A stretch of 64,000 nucleotides of DNA from Pseudomonas sp. M30-35 (GCF_002163625.1 NZ_CP020892.1:1860001-1924000); one strand, 5' to 3'. Counted from the stretch's first letter, positions 53,204-62,938 are shown. Notes: a model not told the origin generated them from the sequence alone. Numbers and translations are program-made.

Positions 53204-54664
53204 ATGACCCGAGAAAAACCGAAAAACCTCTGGCTCTCTCGCTGGGGCTTTATTCTTGCCGCAACTGGCTCCGCCGTGGGGCTGGGCAATATCTGGAAGT
53301 TCCCTTACATCACCGGTGAATACGGTGGTGGGGCTTTCGTACTGATGTACCTTGCCTGCATTTTGGCCATTGGTATTCCGGTGATGATGACCGAGATCGC
53401 AATTGGTCGCCGAGGACGCGGCAGCCCGATTGATGCGATTGGTCGCGTGGTCAAGGAAAACAGCGGCAATCCGTTGTGGAAAGCGGTAGGCGGCATGGCC
53501 ATGCTTGCCGGGTTTATGATTCTCTGTTTCTACGTGGTAGTGGCCGGCTGGGCCTTTGCCTACACCTGGAAAATGCTCGACGGATCACTTGCGGCCACCA
53601 GCGTTGACGCACTGGGCGCGGTGTTTGAGGCGCACAATGCCAATCCCTGGCAGCTCGGCGGCTGGAGTGTTCTGGTTGCGCTGTTAACGCTGTGGATCGT
53701 TGCCAAAGGCGTGCAGAAGGGTATCGAAAGCGCGGTGCGCTGGATGATGCCTGGGCTGGCGGTGATGCTGGTGGCGTTGGTGGGTTACGCCTTTACCAGC
53801 GGTAGCTTCTCGGCGGGTTTCGATTTCCTGTTCAGCTTTGATGCCTCGAAAATCACAGGCGAAGCGCTGCTAGCTGCCTTGGGGCACGCGTTCTTCACCC
53901 TGAGTTTGGCGTCTGGGGCGATTCTGACTTACGGCTCATACATTCCCGACGGCCAGTCGATTGCGCGAACCACCTTCATGGTTGCCATCTGTGATACCGC
54001 TGTTGCGCTGTTGGCTGGCTTGGCGATCTTCCCGATTATCTTCGCCAACGGCATGAGCCCAAGCGCGGGTCCAGGCCTGATCTTCATGAGCCTGCCGCTG
54101 GCCTTCCAGCAAATGCCATTTGGTACCGTGTTTGGCGTGTTGTTCTTTGCCATGGTGTCGATTGCCGCATTGACCTCCGCGATTTCGATGATCGAAGCCA
54201 CTGTTGCCTATCTCAACGAGAAGCACGGTATTAGCCGGATCAAGTCCGCCATGGTTTCGGGGGCGGTGTTGTTGGTCATCAGCTTGTTGGCGATGCTCTC
54301 GTTCAACGTGCTCGCGGGCTGGACGCCGATGGATAAGAATTTCTTCGATTGGCTGGATTACCTGACGTCACGCTGGATGATGCCTTTGGGCGGAATCTTC
54401 ATCGTATTGTTTGCCGGTTATGCGCTGCGTGACGAGATCATGCGTGATGAGCTTAATCTGCCGCCGATGGGTTACGCACTCTGGCTGTTCATGGTGCGCT
54501 ACGTGTGCCCGGTGCTGATTATGATTGTGTTCCTCAACGCTCTCGGCTGGCTGGGGTTTGACCCGATTGCAGGCTGGTACTGGATTGCTGGGGCAATTGG
54601 TGTGCTGACAATCTTTGGCGAAGTTTTTCGCCCGCGAGTGATGCCAGCTCTAGCAGGCCGCTAA
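53204..54664 (+). CDS. Sodium-dependent transporter of the SNF family
   Basis: This 486-residue NSS/LeuT-type symporter has about 11-12 helices. It has the opening WLSRWGFILAATGSAVGLGNIWKFPY (the G-S-A-V-GLGN-x-W-F/R-FPY sodium/substrate signature) and TYGSYIPDGQSIARTTFM (TM7/TM8 sodium loop). It imports an amino acid or related compound; the substrate cannot be named. Location after the tyrosine pathway might suggest an aromatic substrate, but a 126-base gap separates them. A strong terminator follows. Confidence 0.9.
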   Translation: MTREKPKNLWLSRWGFILAATGSAVGLGNIWKFPYITGEYGGGAFVLMYLACILAIGIPVMMTEIAIGRRGRGSPIDAIGRVVKENSGNPLWKAVGGMAMLAGFMILCFYVVVAGWAFAYTWKMLDGSLAATSVDALGAVFEAHNANPWQLGGWSVLVALLTLWIVAKGVQKGIESAVRWMMPGLAVMLVALVGYAFTSGSFSAGFDFLFSFDASKITGEALLAALGHAFFTLSLASGAILTYGSYIPDGQSIARTTFMVAICDTAVALLAGLAIFPIIFANGMSPSAGPGLIFMSLPLAFQQMPFGTVFGVLFFAMVSIAALTSAISMIEATVAYLNEKHGISRIKSAMVSGAVLLVISLLAMLSFNVLAGWTPMDKNFFDWLDYLTSRWMMPLGGIFIVLFAGYALRDEIMRDELNLPPMGYALWLFMVRYVCPVLIMIVFLNALGWLGFDPIAGWYWIAGAIGVLTIFGEVFRPRVMPALAGR

Positions 54665-54686
54665 TCGACGGAGCAACTTGTAACTG

Positions 54687-54720
54687 AAAAAGCGTACGGC
54701 GAAAACCGTGCGCTTTTTTT
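54687..54720 (+). terminator. Rho-independent terminator after the SNF transporter
   Basis: AAAAAGCGTACGG-CGAAAA-CCGTGCGCTTTTTTT: an 11-pair stem with one G-U pair and a 7-T tail, 22 bases after the stop codon. Confidence 0.9.
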
Positions 54721-54801
54721 GTGCCCGTGAAATGAGTCAGCTCAACGTACTAGCCTGGCGCTTGGCGATAAATTAATGGCGAAATGCCGCCAAAGTAATG
54801 G

Positions 54802-54827
54802 TTCAGCTCAGCATAAAGCTGCCGATA
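54802..54827 (+). promoter_or_regulatory. Sigma-28 (FliA)-like promoter for the chemoreceptor
   Basis: GCCGATA at 54821-54827 is an exact match to the FliA -10 element. TTCAG at 54802-54806 is a poor version of the -35 TCAAG, with a 14-base spacer. It lies about 195 bases before the chemoreceptor. The remaining gap (54828-55022) has no gene. Confidence 0.5.
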
Positions 54828-55022
54828 CAGGTTATCTAGATGCTGTGGCTAATCGTTTTGGGTATTAGCTGATGCTCTGTTATGCGTGTAATAGAGGCTT
54901 CGCGAGTAGGGATGCATGGATGGCACAAGCCTTGCGGTAGCTAACGGTTCAACAAGCACTGTGCCAGTTAAGTCTTGCTAACAGCTGGCGATTTCAGTGA
55001 ATAAATATAACGGAGTAGCCCC

Positions 55023-56978
55023 ATGTTTTTGTCTGTCTCACGCCTATTCAGTGACCTTGCCGTAGGTAAAAAACTGCTCGGCGGTTTTGCCATTGTGTTG
55101 CTGCTGACTCTGGCAGTTGCCTTAACCGGTTATTGGGCCGTGGAGGCTGTTGCGAATAGACACGAGCAGGTCAATCAGTTCTCGGAAATTGACTTGGCTG
55201 TATTGGATGCTCGGCGCTTTGAAAGTGCGTTCGCTCTGAAGAAAACCCCAGAGGCCGCCGCACAAACCAATCAGCAGATAACCTTGGTTAAGCAGTTGAT
55301 TACGGCGCAAGCTAGCTCGGCGGTTGGCGACAAAAAAGCCCAATTGCAGGCAATGGATGAGGCGGTTGATCAATACCGGCAACAGTTCGAGGGCTTTGTC
55401 CAACTCAATGACCGCTCACGCACAGCCCGTGAGCAAATGAGTCAAGCCGCTGGCGAAGCGCGTGACCAGTTTGATGTTATTGAATTTGAAATGTACGACG
55501 CTGTACGTGAGTTGCGCTTGCAGGGCGACAACCTTAAAGGCAGTGACCCGCTGACTCTGGCTGAGACAGCATCAGGCTTGAGCAAGCGCATGCTTGATCT
55601 GCGCAGCAATGAAAGCTTGTACATCATTGATAAATCCGCAGACGCTTTGAAAGACTGGAAATACACCAATGAAGACCTGGAAACTGTCGCTCGCAACTTA
55701 ATGATCTGGCTCACCGATGAGCAAAAAAGCGCGATCACCGCTGCGCTGGATGCACTGAAGGTTTATCAGCAGGCGTTTGCCAATTACCAGCAGGTCATTA
55801 CTGAGAGCGACAACGCTGAAAAAAGCATGGTGGAAAAGGCAGGCTCGGTGCTGAGCCTGGTTGATAAAGCCAAGGCAGCTGAAGATCGCAGCATGTTGGA
55901 AATTCGCAAGCAGGCTTTGCTGGGCCTGAGTGTTATAGCGCTGGCGGCCATGGTGATTGGCGTGTTGGCGGCATTGTTGATTACCCGCTCGATTGTCTCG
56001 CCATTGCGTCAGGCCGTGTCCTTTGCCGAGCAAATTGCCGAGGGTGATCTCAGCCAAAACATCACCAGTAACCGTGGTGATGAAGTGGGCCAACTGATGT
56101 CCGCCATGCAGCGCATGACCCTGAGTCTGCGTGAGTTGATCAACCATATTGGCGGTGGCGTCGGGCAAATTGCTGCGGCAGCCGAACAGTTGTCGGCAAT
56201 TACCGCGCAAACCAGTTCAGGTGTGCAAGAGCAGAAGCTCGAAACGGAGCAGACTGCAACAGCAATGCATGAAATGGCGGCGACTGTGCAAGAAGTTGCG
56301 CAGAATGCTGATCAAGCGTCAGTCGCGGCGCGTGAGGCGGATCAAGAAGCACAGCAGGGCAACCTGGTCGTACAGCAGGCGGTGGGGCAAATTAACAGCC
56401 TGGCCGGTGAAGTTGAGCAGTCTGCTCAAGCCATTCAAGCGCTCAACCTCGAAAGTGAACGCATCGGCAGCGTGCTTGAGGTGATTCGTTCGGTTGCAGA
56501 GCAGACTAACCTGCTGGCCTTGAATGCGGCGATTGAGGCGGCGCGTGCAGGTGAACAGGGTCGTGGTTTCGCGGTAGTTGCCGATGAGGTTCGTGCCTTG
56601 GCGCAGCGCGCGTACAGCTCTACCGAAGAAATCGAGGCGTTGATTGCTGGTCTGCAATCCATGGCTAAAGATGCGGTGACGCAAATGGACAGCAGCCTGA
56701 GCCTGACTCAGCGTACCGTGGTGTTAGCGGCGCAGGCTGGCGATGCACTGGGCCGGATTACTCAATCGGTAAGCACTATCGAGCAGATGAACCATCAAAT
56801 CGCAGCCGCAGCTGAAGAGCAAAGCAGCGTGGCGGAAAATATCAGCGAGAGCATCACCCGAGTCCGGGATATCGGGGAGCAAAGCGCTTCGGCCAGTGAG
56901 CAAACCGCTGAGTCCAGCGCCGAGTTGGCACGCCTTGGGGTTGAGCTGCAAGGTTTGGTCAAGCGGTTCCGCACCTGA
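55023..56978 (+). CDS. Methyl-accepting chemotaxis protein with HBM-type sensor
   Basis: The product is 651 residues. TM1 ([23 protein letters not shown]) is followed by a large periplasmic helical domain (about residues 45-290) with [21 protein letters not shown] and [12 protein letters not shown] that look like the helical bimodular (HBM) domain. TM2 ([21 protein letters not shown]) and a HAMP segment come next. The signalling part has the hairpin [41 protein letters not shown] receptors such as McpS sense TCA intermediates or acetate-type ligands; the ligand here is unknown. No C-terminal pentapeptide for CheR is visible. Confidence 0.92.
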   Translation: MFLSVSRLFSDLAVGKKLLGGFAIVLLLTLAVALTGYWAVEAVANRHEQVNQFSEIDLAVLDARRFESAFALKKTPEAAAQTNQQITLVKQLITAQASSAVGDKKAQLQAMDEAVDQYRQQFEGFVQLNDRSRTAREQMSQAAGEARDQFDVIEFEMYDAVRELRLQGDNLKGSDPLTLAETASGLSKRMLDLRSNESLYIIDKSADALKDWKYTNEDLETVARNLMIWLTDEQKSAITAALDALKVYQQAFANYQQVITESDNAEKSMVEKAGSVLSLVDKAKAAEDRSMLEIRKQALLGLSVIALAAMVIGVLAALLITRSIVSPLRQAVSFAEQIAEGDLSQNITSNRGDEVGQLMSAMQRMTLSLRELINHIGGGVGQIAAAAEQLSAITAQTSSGVQEQKLETEQTATAMHEMAATVQEVAQNADQASVAAREADQEAQQGNLVVQQAVGQINSLAGEVEQSAQAIQALNLESERIGSVLEVIRSVAEQTNLLALNAAIEAARAGEQGRGFAVVADEVRALAQRAYSSTEEIEALIAGLQSMAKDAVTQMDSSLSLTQRTVVLAAQAGDALGRITQSVSTIEQMNHQIAAAAEEQSSVAENISESITRVRDIGEQSASASEQTAESSAELARLGVELQGLVKRFRT

Positions 56979-57001
56979 TTATTCGTTTCTAACAAATCGG
57001 C

Positions 57002-57204
57002 GTAGGGTGCGACAAGGCGAGGCTTGTCCACCAGACTTGGTTATCCTGCAAATGGTGGAAGGGTAAAGCGTCTTCCACCCTACGGCTGCTCGCCAAATTC
57101 GAACAAGCGCCATTGATGTGCGGGTAGGGTGCGACACGCGTAGCTTGTCCACCAAGCTCGGTTACGCCACCAATGGTTGACAGGGAGGCGTCGTCCATCC
57201 AGTA
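57002..57204. repeat. Two REP-like paired hairpins in opposite orientation to the first
   Basis: The first pair has arms at 57002-57034 (GTAGGGTGCGACAAGGCG...) and 57053-57083 (GGTGGAAGGGTAAAGCG...CACCCTAC). The second has arms at 57124-57155 and 57173-57204. The block fills the gap between the chemoreceptor and a convergent gene. Confidence 0.75.
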
Positions 57205-57208
57205 ACAA

Positions 57209-58267
57209 TCAACGGGTTTGGCTGACCAATGGCTTGCTCAGTTCACTGGCCCAGCTCGCCAGTGGAATAGGCGTTTGTGGCTGCCAGATACGCGTCCACA
57301 GTAGCTTCAGGCGGTTCAGGTCGCCACGGGCAACTGGCCAGCGCTGGATCTCATCCTGAATCTGCCACTTACCGTCCTGCCAGTGGGCAAAGTCGAAGCG
57401 AAACGGGTGAAAGCCGGTCATCCCCAAACGCAGGTCAGTGACGATCAGGCGGTCATCAATTCGGTCATAACGCAATACGCCATCTGTGAACCAGCTAAGA
57501 CGGGCCAACGCTGGTGAATTGGCTAGCGCTTTACCCTGCTCGGTGCCCAGCGGAATGCGTTCAAGTGTGGGTGGCGCGCTATCAAGCCAGCCAGACAGCG
57601 CCTCGTAGTAATCATCGCCATCAAGCACGATCACCCGCCACAACAAGGTATTGAATGGTGTCGGCGAGCTGAATATTTGCTGAGCCTGAATACCCTGGTG
57701 TGCGAGCTCAGTCTCAACGCGATGCTCGGCAACGTTTTTGCCGACCAGACTTGAAGCAAGGTACGCGGTCGAAATTACCAGCGCGATAGCGGGCGCTTTG
57801 GCGACTTTGTCGCGCAGCCCGTAAATTAGCCCGAGTATCACTGCTGCAAGCAATGGCACGGTGTAGAGCGGGTCGATGATGAAAATGCTCGACCAGGCAA
57901 TGGGTGTCGAGGTCATCGGCCAGAACAGCTGCGTGCCGTAGCTGGTGAAACTGTCGAGAAGAGGATGAGTGGCCAACACTAGCCAGATCGTCAGCAACAA
58001 ACGCTGGCTGGAATAATCGGGATTGGGCTGAAAGCGCCGCACTAGCAAGGTTAGTAATAACGCCACGCCGCTGAGGACGAAGATCGAATGGCTAAAGCCG
58101 CGATGGTAGGTCATTTGCGCGACTGCATCGCCATAGTGAATGAGCACATCCATATCCGGCAGGGTGCCGAGCAGCCCGCCGTACAACAGTGCCTTGCGGC
58201 CTTGCCAGCGGCCCAGCAATGCACCTTGAATGCTAGCGCCAAGCACGACCTGTGTAATTGAATCCAT
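57209..58267 (-). CDS. YdjM/YbcI-like membrane-bound metal-dependent hydrolase
   Basis: This 352-residue protein has an N-terminal half made of several membrane helices carrying family histidines and aspartates: MDSITQVVLGASIQGALLG, GTLPDMDVLI, YHRGFSHSIFV, and ATHPLLDSFTSYGTQLFWP (H-x-x-x-D). The C-terminal part is soluble beta strands (VLDGDDYYEALSGWLDS). The family is LexA-regulated in E. coli; no clear SOS box was found here. Biochemical activity is uncertain. Confidence 0.86.
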   Translation of the reverse strand: MDSITQVVLGASIQGALLGRWQGRKALLYGGLLGTLPDMDVLIHYGDAVAQMTYHRGFSHSIFVLSGVALLLTLLVRRFQPNPDYSSQRLLLTIWLVLATHPLLDSFTSYGTQLFWPMTSTPIAWSSIFIIDPLYTVPLLAAVILGLIYGLRDKVAKAPAIALVISTAYLASSLVGKNVAEHRVETELAHQGIQAQQIFSSPTPFNTLLWRVIVLDGDDYYEALSGWLDSAPPTLERIPLGTEQGKALANSPALARLSWFTDGVLRYDRIDDRLIVTDLRLGMTGFHPFRFDFAHWQDGKWQIQDEIQRWPVARGDLNRLKLLWTRIWQPQTPIPLASWASELSKPLVSQTR

Positions 58268-58386
58268 TGCCAGTCCTCATCTTCGAACAGCCGCTACGTT
58301 AACCGAGTCTGGCCTCAGACTATGTACTGAAATTTACTAAAAAACATTTCGGTACGGAGCACAATACACTGGCCGATCTTGGCTAA

Positions 58387-58541
58387 GGAACCTCTGAAAA
58401 AGGTAGCGAGCGACCGGAGTGCAAGGCAAAAAACTGCGATAAAGCGACCGAGGTCGCGCTCGACTTTACGTGTTGTAAATGAGCATTTTGAGCAGGTTTT
58501 TAACGCAGTAATACTGAGCGCAGTAGTTTTTCAGAGGTTCC
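58387..58541. mobile_element. MITE copy 2 with CTAA target duplication (155 bp)
   Basis: The ends are GGAACCTCTGAAAAA and TTTTTCAGAGGTTCC. The flanks are CTAA at 58383-58386 and CTAA at 58542-58545, a 4-bp target duplication. The interior is the reverse complement of the copy at 28973-29142 with small indels. CTAA duplications and GG-starting ends are typical of IS5-group elements, so it was probably mobilised by an IS5-type transposase encoded elsewhere. It lies 65 bases upstream of arfB. Confidence 0.88.
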
Positions 58542-58605
58542 CTAAGCGCGAACTGAGCTGTATATCGGGTTATTCTGCGTACTTACTTTTGTGCAAGGTC
58601 TTGCC

Positions 58606-59019
58606 ATGCTGGTGGTTTCAAACAGTATTCATCTCGCCGATGACGAAATTGAGCTAACTGCGATCAGGGCTCAAGGCGCAGGCGGACAAAACGTCAACAA
58701 GGTCTCCAGCGCCATGCATTTGCGCTTTGACAGCCAAGCCTCATCATTGCCGCCATTCTATAAAGAACGCTTGCTCGCGATGCGTGACAGCCGGATTACT
58801 GCGGAGGGCGTGGTGATTATCAAGGCCCAGCAGTTCCGCACTCAAGAGAAAAACCGTGCGGATGCATTGGAGCGTCTATGCGAGCTGATTCGCAGTGCTG
58901 GTAAAACCGAAAAGGCTCGGCGCCCGACCAAACCGACTCTGGGCTCAAAGAAACGCCGACTGGAAGGTAAGACCAAGCGCGGAGCCATTAAGGCAGGACG
59001 TGGGCGCGTAGACTTTTAA
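58606..59019 (+). CDS. arfB: Alternative ribosome-rescue factor B
   Basis: ArfB (YaeJ) hydrolyses peptidyl-tRNA on stalled ribosomes. The 137-residue protein carries the catalytic GGQ loop in IRAQGAGGQNVNKVSSAMHLRF, and a basic C-terminal tail (SKKRRLEGKTKRGAIKAGRGRVDF), which enters the mRNA channel. I start it at the ATG at 58606 with AAGG 8 bases upstream; a GTG at 58591 would add five non-family residues. A MITE upstream may alter its promoter. Confidence 0.93.
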   Translation: MLVVSNSIHLADDEIELTAIRAQGAGGQNVNKVSSAMHLRFDSQASSLPPFYKERLLAMRDSRITAEGVVIIKAQQFRTQEKNRADALERLCELIRSAGKTEKARRPTKPTLGSKKRRLEGKTKRGAIKAGRGRVDF

Positions 59020-59051
59020 TCGTCAGGAGCCCGCCAATGATCAGGCTCTGG

Positions 59052-59852
59052 TTAATCCCATTCAGGTGCAAAGCCTGGGTTGGCCAAGCGCTCACCACGA
59101 TCCAGTTGCGCGATTTCAGCCATTTCAACTTCACTCAGTTTTAGGTTGATCGCCTGCAAATTGCTTTGCAGGTTGTGACGCTTGGTCGATGAAGGAATTA
59201 CTGCAAAACCTGACTGCAGCAGCCAAGCCAGTGAAATCAGGGCGGGGGTGGTGTTGTGGGTGCTGGCGATACGCTGCAGCAGCGGATCATCCATTACCTT
59301 GCCATACGCCAATGGCATGTAAGCCGTCAGCTGCAAGCCGTTTTCGCGGGCAAATTCAACCACCTTGCGGTTTTGCAGGTAAGGGTGGATTTCGACCTGA
59401 TTGGTCGCGATCTGCTCAACGCCAACCGTCTCGAATGCCTGTTGCATATGCTTGATGGTGAAGTTGGAGATGCCAATCTCGCGGGTCAATCCTTGAGCCT
59501 TGGCTTCGAGCAGGGCGCTCATGTATTCGCTAACCTGGATTTTATCGTCTGGTGATGGCCAATGGATCAAAGTGAGATCGACATAGTCCATTTTCAGCTT
59601 GCTCAGGCTTTGCTTGAGGCTGGGGATCAGATCATTGCTGGCCAGATTATCGGTCCAGATCTTGGTGGTGACGTATAGATCCTTACGCGCTATTGCGCTG
59701 GCAGCAATCGCTTGGCCGACTTCGGCTTCATTGCCATAAATCTGCGCGGTATCGATGTGTCGATAACCGAGTTCAAGGCCTGTAGTGACTGAATCGATGG
59801 CTTGCTGGTCTTTCAGGCGGAACGTACCAAGGCCAAATGCTGGAAGAGACAT
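59052..59852 (-). CDS. dkgB: Aldo/keto reductase (DkgB-like)
   Basis: This 266-residue NADPH-dependent reductase reduces methylglyoxal and 2,5-diketo-gluconate in the E. coli homologue. It has the AKR signature [21 protein letters not shown] (catalytic D and Y), the active lysine in VTTKIW, H in LIHWP and the NADP site [15 protein letters not shown]. Divergent from a LysR gene by 269 bases, exactly as dkgB-yafC in E. coli. Confidence 0.9.
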   Translation of the reverse strand: MSLPAFGLGTFRLKDQQAIDSVTTGLELGYRHIDTAQIYGNEAEVGQAIAASAIARKDLYVTTKIWTDNLASNDLIPSLKQSLSKLKMDYVDLTLIHWPSPDDKIQVSEYMSALLEAKAQGLTREIGISNFTIKHMQQAFETVGVEQIATNQVEIHPYLQNRKVVEFARENGLQLTAYMPLAYGKVMDDPLLQRIASTHNTTPALISLAWLLQSGFAVIPSSTKRHNLQSNLQAINLKLSEVEMAEIAQLDRGERLANPGFAPEWD

Positions 59853-60121
59853 TTTTACTCCTGACGGCGTGAGTGGTGAGTAACAACTAAATTTAGGTCG
59901 ATAGATTAGCTGACAGCGTAATTGGCCCGTCGTTTCGCGCGGGTTACCCCGTCAGTGGTCACGTGCGGTGTCCATCAACTGAACAATGCGTTTAGTTTTA
60001 GCGTTGCGAAGGGATGCGCACCGATATCGACCTGTAGAGGTTGCTTGCACTGAAGTGTGCAGCTTTTATTTATGCGCAGTAATAGCGTTGCAGGCTAAAG
60101 ATAATTGACTAAAATTCACTA

Positions 60122-61012
60122 ATGAAAACGACTTTAGATGAATTACAAGCGTATGTGACTGTGGTCGACAGCGGCTCTATCAGTGGAGCTGCAGAGCAAC
60201 TTCAACAAACTGCTTCGGGGGTTAGCCGCGCATTAAGCCGTCTTGAAGAGAAACTCGATGTAACTCTGATGCGTCGCACCACGCGGCGCTTGGAAATTAC
60301 CGAAGAGGGCATCGTTTTCCTGGCGCAGGCGCGCAAGATCCTCGCCTCGGTTGAAGAGGCCGAGGAGCAGATGGCCTTACGCCGTCAGCTTCCGGCAGGC
60401 CGTTTGCGGGTCAATGCTGCTGCGCCCTTTATGCTGCACAGCATTGTGCCGCTGGTGGCGGAGTTTAGGCAGCAGTATCCGGATATCGAGCTTGAGCTTA
60501 ATAGCAGTGATCAGATCATTGATTTGCTTGAGCAGCGTACAGATATTGCAATCCGGATTGGTCCACTGCGTGACTCAACGCTGCATGCACGTCCTCTTGG
60601 GAGCAGTCCGCGGCGTATTTTAGCCAGTCCCGAATACCTGAAGCTGCATGGTGAGCCGAAATCAGTTGCGAGTTTAAGTCAGCACAGTTTGCTTGGCTTC
60701 ACTCAGCCAGAGTCGCTTAACCGCTGGCCGTTACGCAACGAACAGGGCAACTCATACACAATCAACCCTAGTTTATCGGCTTCCAGTGGTGAGACCTTGC
60801 GTCAGCTAGCCTTGGCAGGTGCAGGTATCGTTTGTTTGGCCGGTTTTATGACTGACAAAGACCGAGAAAGCGGCAATCTGCAGCAGGTGCTCAAGCGCGA
60901 GACCGTTGAAGCGAAGCAGCCGATCAATGCTGTTTACTACCGCAATACCGCTTTGGCTTCGCGTATTACCTGTTTTATTGATTACCTCAGCCAGCAGATG
61001 CTTGAAGCCTAA
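60122..61012 (+). CDS. LysR-family regulator (YafC-like)
   Basis: This 296-residue activator has an N-terminal winged helix (LQAYVTVVDSGSISGAAEQLQQTASGVSRALSRLEEKL, in parts) and a substrate-binding domain (FMLHSIVPLVAEFRQQYPDIELEL onward). It likely controls the divergent dkgB, by the neighbouring arrangement; the inducer is unknown. A terminator follows. ATG at 60122. Confidence 0.88.
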   Translation: MKTTLDELQAYVTVVDSGSISGAAEQLQQTASGVSRALSRLEEKLDVTLMRRTTRRLEITEEGIVFLAQARKILASVEEAEEQMALRRQLPAGRLRVNAAAPFMLHSIVPLVAEFRQQYPDIELELNSSDQIIDLLEQRTDIAIRIGPLRDSTLHARPLGSSPRRILASPEYLKLHGEPKSVASLSQHSLLGFTQPESLNRWPLRNEQGNSYTINPSLSASSGETLRQLALAGAGIVCLAGFMTDKDRESGNLQQVLKRETVEAKQPINAVYYRNTALASRITCFIDYLSQQMLEA

Positions 61013-61040
61013 AGAGCGTTGCGACAGGCTGAATCCACCT

Positions 61041-61069
61041 AAAAAAACCGGCGCAGTGCCGGTTTTTTT
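61041..61069 (+). terminator. Rho-independent terminator after the LysR gene
   Basis: AAAAAAACCGGC-GCAGT-GCCGGTTTTTTT: stem with A- and T-runs on both sides, usable on either strand. Confidence 0.92.
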
Positions 61070-61089
61070 GGTGCTATGCCTTTGAGTCA

Positions 61090-61154
61090 TGATGGACAAG
61101 CTTCGCTTCACCACACCCAAACGGTAGGGCGGATGACGCTTGTTTCATCCGCCA
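61090..61154. repeat. REP-like paired hairpin
   Basis: GATGGACAAGCTTCGC...CACACCCA and GTAGGGCGGATGACGC...CATCCGCC are two closely spaced arms (order reversed relative to 542-623), between the LysR gene and the convergent permease gene. Confidence 0.65.
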
Positions 61155-61162
61155 CTTCCGGC

Positions 61163-62698
61163 CTAAACGTGCTCTGTAGACGGTTTGCCTACTATGCTCG
61201 TTGGGCTGGGCGTCGCGTTTGCTGTTTCACTGCCGATTATCGGTACGACCTCACCTTGTGCATTGAACAGCTTGCCGCTTTTGAAGTAGTCGCCGTCTTC
61301 CAGCGCTTCAATATCGCGGTAGCGCAGGCTGCGCTCGGTGCCTGCAACAAACACCGATTGTTGGTCGGAGTTGCCTGTCGTGATGTGGTTGAATACCAGG
61401 TTAAGCACGATCGCCATGATTGCAGCAGAGCTGATGCCCGAGTGGAAAATGGTTTCAAACCAGGTGGGGAAGGCATGGTAGAAGTTGGGTGCAGCGATTG
61501 GGATCATGCCAAAACCGATCGAGGTGGCCACGATGATCAGGTTCATGTTGTTGCGGTAATCAACCTTAGACAGTGTGCGAATCCCGCTAGCCGCTACAGT
61601 CCCAAACAGCACGATGCCTGCGCCGCCAAGTACAGAAGTTGGCACTGCTGCGATTACCCGGCCCATTACGGGCAGCAAGCCGAGTAGCACCAGAAATACG
61701 CCGCCGGTGGCAACTACGTAGCGACTTTTGATGCCCGTTACCGCAACCAAGCCGACATTCTGGGCAAAAGCGCTTTGGGTGAACGAGCCAAATATTGGCG
61801 CCAGCATGCTGGAGAGCATATCGGCGCGCAGACCATTGCCGAGACGTTTGGAGTCAACTTTGGTTTCGATGATTTCGCCAACGGCAAGGATGTCGGCGCT
61901 GGTTTCGACCAGTGTCACCATTATCACGATGCACATCGAAATAATGGCGGCGATGTGGAAGGTCGGCATGCCGAAGTGAAAAGGGCTGGGCATGGCGACT
62001 AACGTACCGTCGCCAATGCGCGAGAAATCGGCCATGCCAAGTGTCATCGCAACCACTGTGCCGATGACCATCGACAATAGAATCGACAAGCGCGAAATGC
62101 TTGCACTGCCAAGTTTGCTCAGTATCAGTACGCAAACCAGCGTAATCGCAGCTAAGCCAATGTTGGCCATGCTGCCGAAGTCTGGCGCATTGCTGTTGCC
62201 GCCCATCGCCCAGCGGGCTGCAACTGGCATCAAGGTCAAACCGATGGTGGTGATAACAATACCGGTCACCAGTGGCGGAAAGAACTTGATGATTTTCGAG
62301 AATATGGGGGTTATCAATAAGCCTATCAGTGAGGCAACCACCACGGCGCCGAACACCGCTTGAATTCCGCCTGCACCGTCGCTGGTAACAATCGCGACCA
62401 TTGTCGCAACACCGGCGAATGAAACACCTTGCACCAGTGGCAATTGGCAGCCAAAAAATGGCAGGCCGAGGGTTTGTAGGAGTGTGGCTAAACCGCCTGC
62501 AAAGAGTGAGGCGGTGATCAGCAAGCCGATATCGCTTGGCGATAGACCTGCGGCCTGACCAACAATTAGCGGTACCGCAACGATACCGCCGTACATGGTC
62601 AGAACATGTTGCAAGCCGTAAGCCATGTTGGCTCCGGTACCGAGGTTCTCATCTTCAGGACGTTGCGATGAAGCACTTTCAACTGATTGCGATTGCAT
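61163..62698 (-). CDS. Xanthine/uric acid permease (NCS2 family)
   Basis: This 511-residue proton-coupled purine importer has about 12-14 helices. It has ANMAYGLQHVLTMYGGIVAVPLI near the N-terminus, the QGVSFAGVATM segment in TM3, SADILAVGEI and the NCS2 signature NVGLVAVTGIKSRYVVATGG. The group splits into xanthine (XanQ), uric acid (UacT) and uracil transporters; I favour xanthine or urate from the length. A palindromic operator candidate lies in the upstream gap. Confidence 0.87.
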   Translation of the reverse strand: MQSQSVESASSQRPEDENLGTGANMAYGLQHVLTMYGGIVAVPLIVGQAAGLSPSDIGLLITASLFAGGLATLLQTLGLPFFGCQLPLVQGVSFAGVATMVAIVTSDGAGGIQAVFGAVVVASLIGLLITPIFSKIIKFFPPLVTGIVITTIGLTLMPVAARWAMGGNSNAPDFGSMANIGLAAITLVCVLILSKLGSASISRLSILLSMVIGTVVAMTLGMADFSRIGDGTLVAMPSPFHFGMPTFHIAAIISMCIVIMVTLVETSADILAVGEIIETKVDSKRLGNGLRADMLSSMLAPIFGSFTQSAFAQNVGLVAVTGIKSRYVVATGGVFLVLLGLLPVMGRVIAAVPTSVLGGAGIVLFGTVAASGIRTLSKVDYRNNMNLIIVATSIGFGMIPIAAPNFYHAFPTWFETIFHSGISSAAIMAIVLNLVFNHITTGNSDQQSVFVAGTERSLRYRDIEALEDGDYFKSGKLFNAQGEVVPIIGSETANATPSPTSIVGKPSTEHV

Positions 62699-62765
62699 AG
62701 TGAGGTGTTCCCGTTTTTTTCTTGTGTCCGTAATGTAGGGAACAATGGGTGCGCTTGGCTAGTGC

Positions 62766-62775
62766 TTGTATACAA
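62766..62775. promoter_or_regulatory. TTGTATACAA palindrome upstream of the purine permease
   Basis: A perfect 10-bp palindrome lies 67 bases before the permease start. The TTGT...ACAA form is typical of GntR/FadR-type operators. No GntR gene is in view, so the regulator is unknown. Confidence 0.45.
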
Positions 62776-62938
62776 TTTTGTCATAAAAGCTGGATAACTT
62801 GTCCGACTGGTCAGCCAAAATAAAGGGTTCTTCTTAAAGTTTGAACCGTCTAGAACAGGGATTTTTGACAATTCGTACTTGTATTCAGCTAAAAAACATT
62901 GTGTACGATTTATTGATTATGAGTCGACGAAAGGTATA

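Noticed and set aside
58379..58657. 92-codon frame across MITE copy 2 into the arfB 5' region
   Set aside because: Starts in the repeat and overlaps arfB in another frame.
62699..62938. Xanthine or guanine riboswitch before the purine permease
   Set aside because: No recognisable conserved aptamer core in the 240-base leader by eye.
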